Of a stretch of DNA of 64,000 nt, positions 63,534 to 64,000 are shown in pieces (position 1 is the stretch's first letter; the number at the start of each line of letters is the position of its first letter). This DNA is from Pseudomonas serboccidentalis (GTDB lineage: Bacteria > Pseudomonadota > Gammaproteobacteria > Pseudomonadales > Pseudomonadaceae), in assembly GCF_028830055.1 (NCBI RefSeq), contig NZ_CP101655.1:3700204-3764203 (forward strand), read 5' to 3'. Position numbers and translations under genes: made by a program. The notes under the pieces are model-generated. The model ran no database searches. It saw only the letters and a list, made by a program, of their open reading frames with translations, and was not told where the DNA came from.

Positions 63534-64000
63534 TTACCGTTGGCCCGGCAAACTCACCCATTGCACCAACAACGCCTCCAGCAGCAAGGCCGGATTGAGG
63601 TTGGCTTTGCTCAGGACTTTCTGCCGCTGAGCGAGAATCCAGTCCTGAATGTCGAGGACCTTGCCCTGCGCGCTCTTCTGCGCCAGGTATTGCACCACTT
63701 TGCGCATGTCGTTCAGACCGAGACCGTTTTCATCCTGGGTCAATTGATAACGCAGGATCAGGCTCGACCAGTCGCAGAACCAGTCGAACAGGCGCAGCAT
63801 CGGAATGTTTTTCCATTCTTCGGCCAGTTGCGTCGGCGACTGCTGTTGCTTGAGCAGCTTCTTCACCCCTTCGACCACCTGCGCGCGCTGTTCGCGCACG
63901 CCCTGGGACTGCAGGCTGACCGCCGCCAGTGGCGAACCGGCCGCCAGCGTCAGCAATTCGACGCGCTCTTCTTCGGAACACTCCGGCAGCGCCTGTGCCA
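63534..64000 (-). CDS. holB: DNA polymerase III delta' subunit, C-terminal part
   Basis: The frame runs off the right edge; 155 codons are visible, ending VQWVSLPGQR. The visible part is the helical collar domain (MLRLFDWFCDWSSLILRY, LNPALLLEALLVQW), which joins the clamp loader subunits. Position upstream of pilZ and tatD agrees with holB. Confidence 0.88.
   Translation of the reverse strand, partial: AQALPECSEEERVELLTLAAGSPLAAVSLQSQGVREQRAQVVEGVKKLLKQQQSPTQLAEEWKNIPMLRLFDWFCDWSSLILRYQLTQDENGLGLNDMRKVVQYLAQKSAQGKVLDIQDWILAQRQKVLSKANLNPALLLEALLVQWVSLPGQR

Overview
The window is about 64 kb of high-GC gammaproteobacterial chromosome, almost certainly from the Pseudomonas fluorescens group. 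The reasons are the gene content and order (thiolase next to polyphosphate:AMP phosphotransferase and the NAGGN osmolyte genes; etfBA divergent from the ETF-quinone oxidoreductase gene; TetR gene, RgsA-type small RNA, tatD, pilZ, holB), the many Pseudomonas-type REP palindromes (consensus near ATCGCGAGCAGGCTCACTCC), and a CsrA/RsmA-family gene. There are no rRNA or tRNA genes, insertion sequences, prophages or CRISPR arrays. Most genes are housekeeping or catabolic; one short segment looks horizontally acquired.

Layout. 1-14 kb: a PqqC/TenA-like protein cut by the window edge, a membrane GGDEF-EAL protein, a trhO-DsbA-ABC exporter operon, bolA-DUF2059, fumC, a DMT exporter, a thiolase and polyphosphate:AMP phosphotransferase. 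14-23 kb: mnmC, then the three-gene osmoprotectant cluster for N-acetylglutaminylglutamine amide (amidotransferase, synthetase, M42 peptidase), then yheU, csrA, ynfA and an SDR gene. 23-33 kb: an LTA-synthase-like membrane sulfatase, a START-domain protein, a MocR regulator, envelope lipoproteins and etfBA. 33-38 kb: ETF-ubiquinone oxidoreductase under a promoter that carries a PsrA-like box, then an AraC regulator divergent from a zinc alcohol dehydrogenase.

37-58 kb is the most interesting part. It encodes a complete De Ley-Doudoroff route for D-galactose, possibly shared with L-arabinose. The route is an AraFGH-type ABC importer, an SDR sugar dehydrogenase, an SMP-30 lactonase, then galactonate dehydratase (dgoD), KDGal kinase (dgoK) and KDPGal aldolase (dgoA), with an MFS transporter and IclR and FCD-GntR regulators. 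The two halves lie about 14 kb apart but carry nearly identical promoter modules with the same 17-bp inverted repeat, so one regulator probably joins them. On the importer side the shared leader runs into a 50-codon ORF that overlaps a strong intrinsic terminator, which suggests attenuation or a deleted gene.

Between the halves are a compact PAAR / lipase-like effector / lipoprotein cassette with a sharp GC drop (an orphan type VI secretion effector-immunity unit with an unrecognised first gene) and a four-gene module resembling E. coli yegTUVW (GntR regulator, ADP-ribosylglycohydrolase family, NCS1 permease, PfkB kinase), probably for salvage of an unidentified nucleoside-like compound. 58-64 kb holds DUF1285 and DUF4823 genes, an orphan moaA preceded by a perfect 12-bp inverted repeat, a TetR gene, a probable RgsA small RNA, tatD, pilZ and the 3' end of holB.
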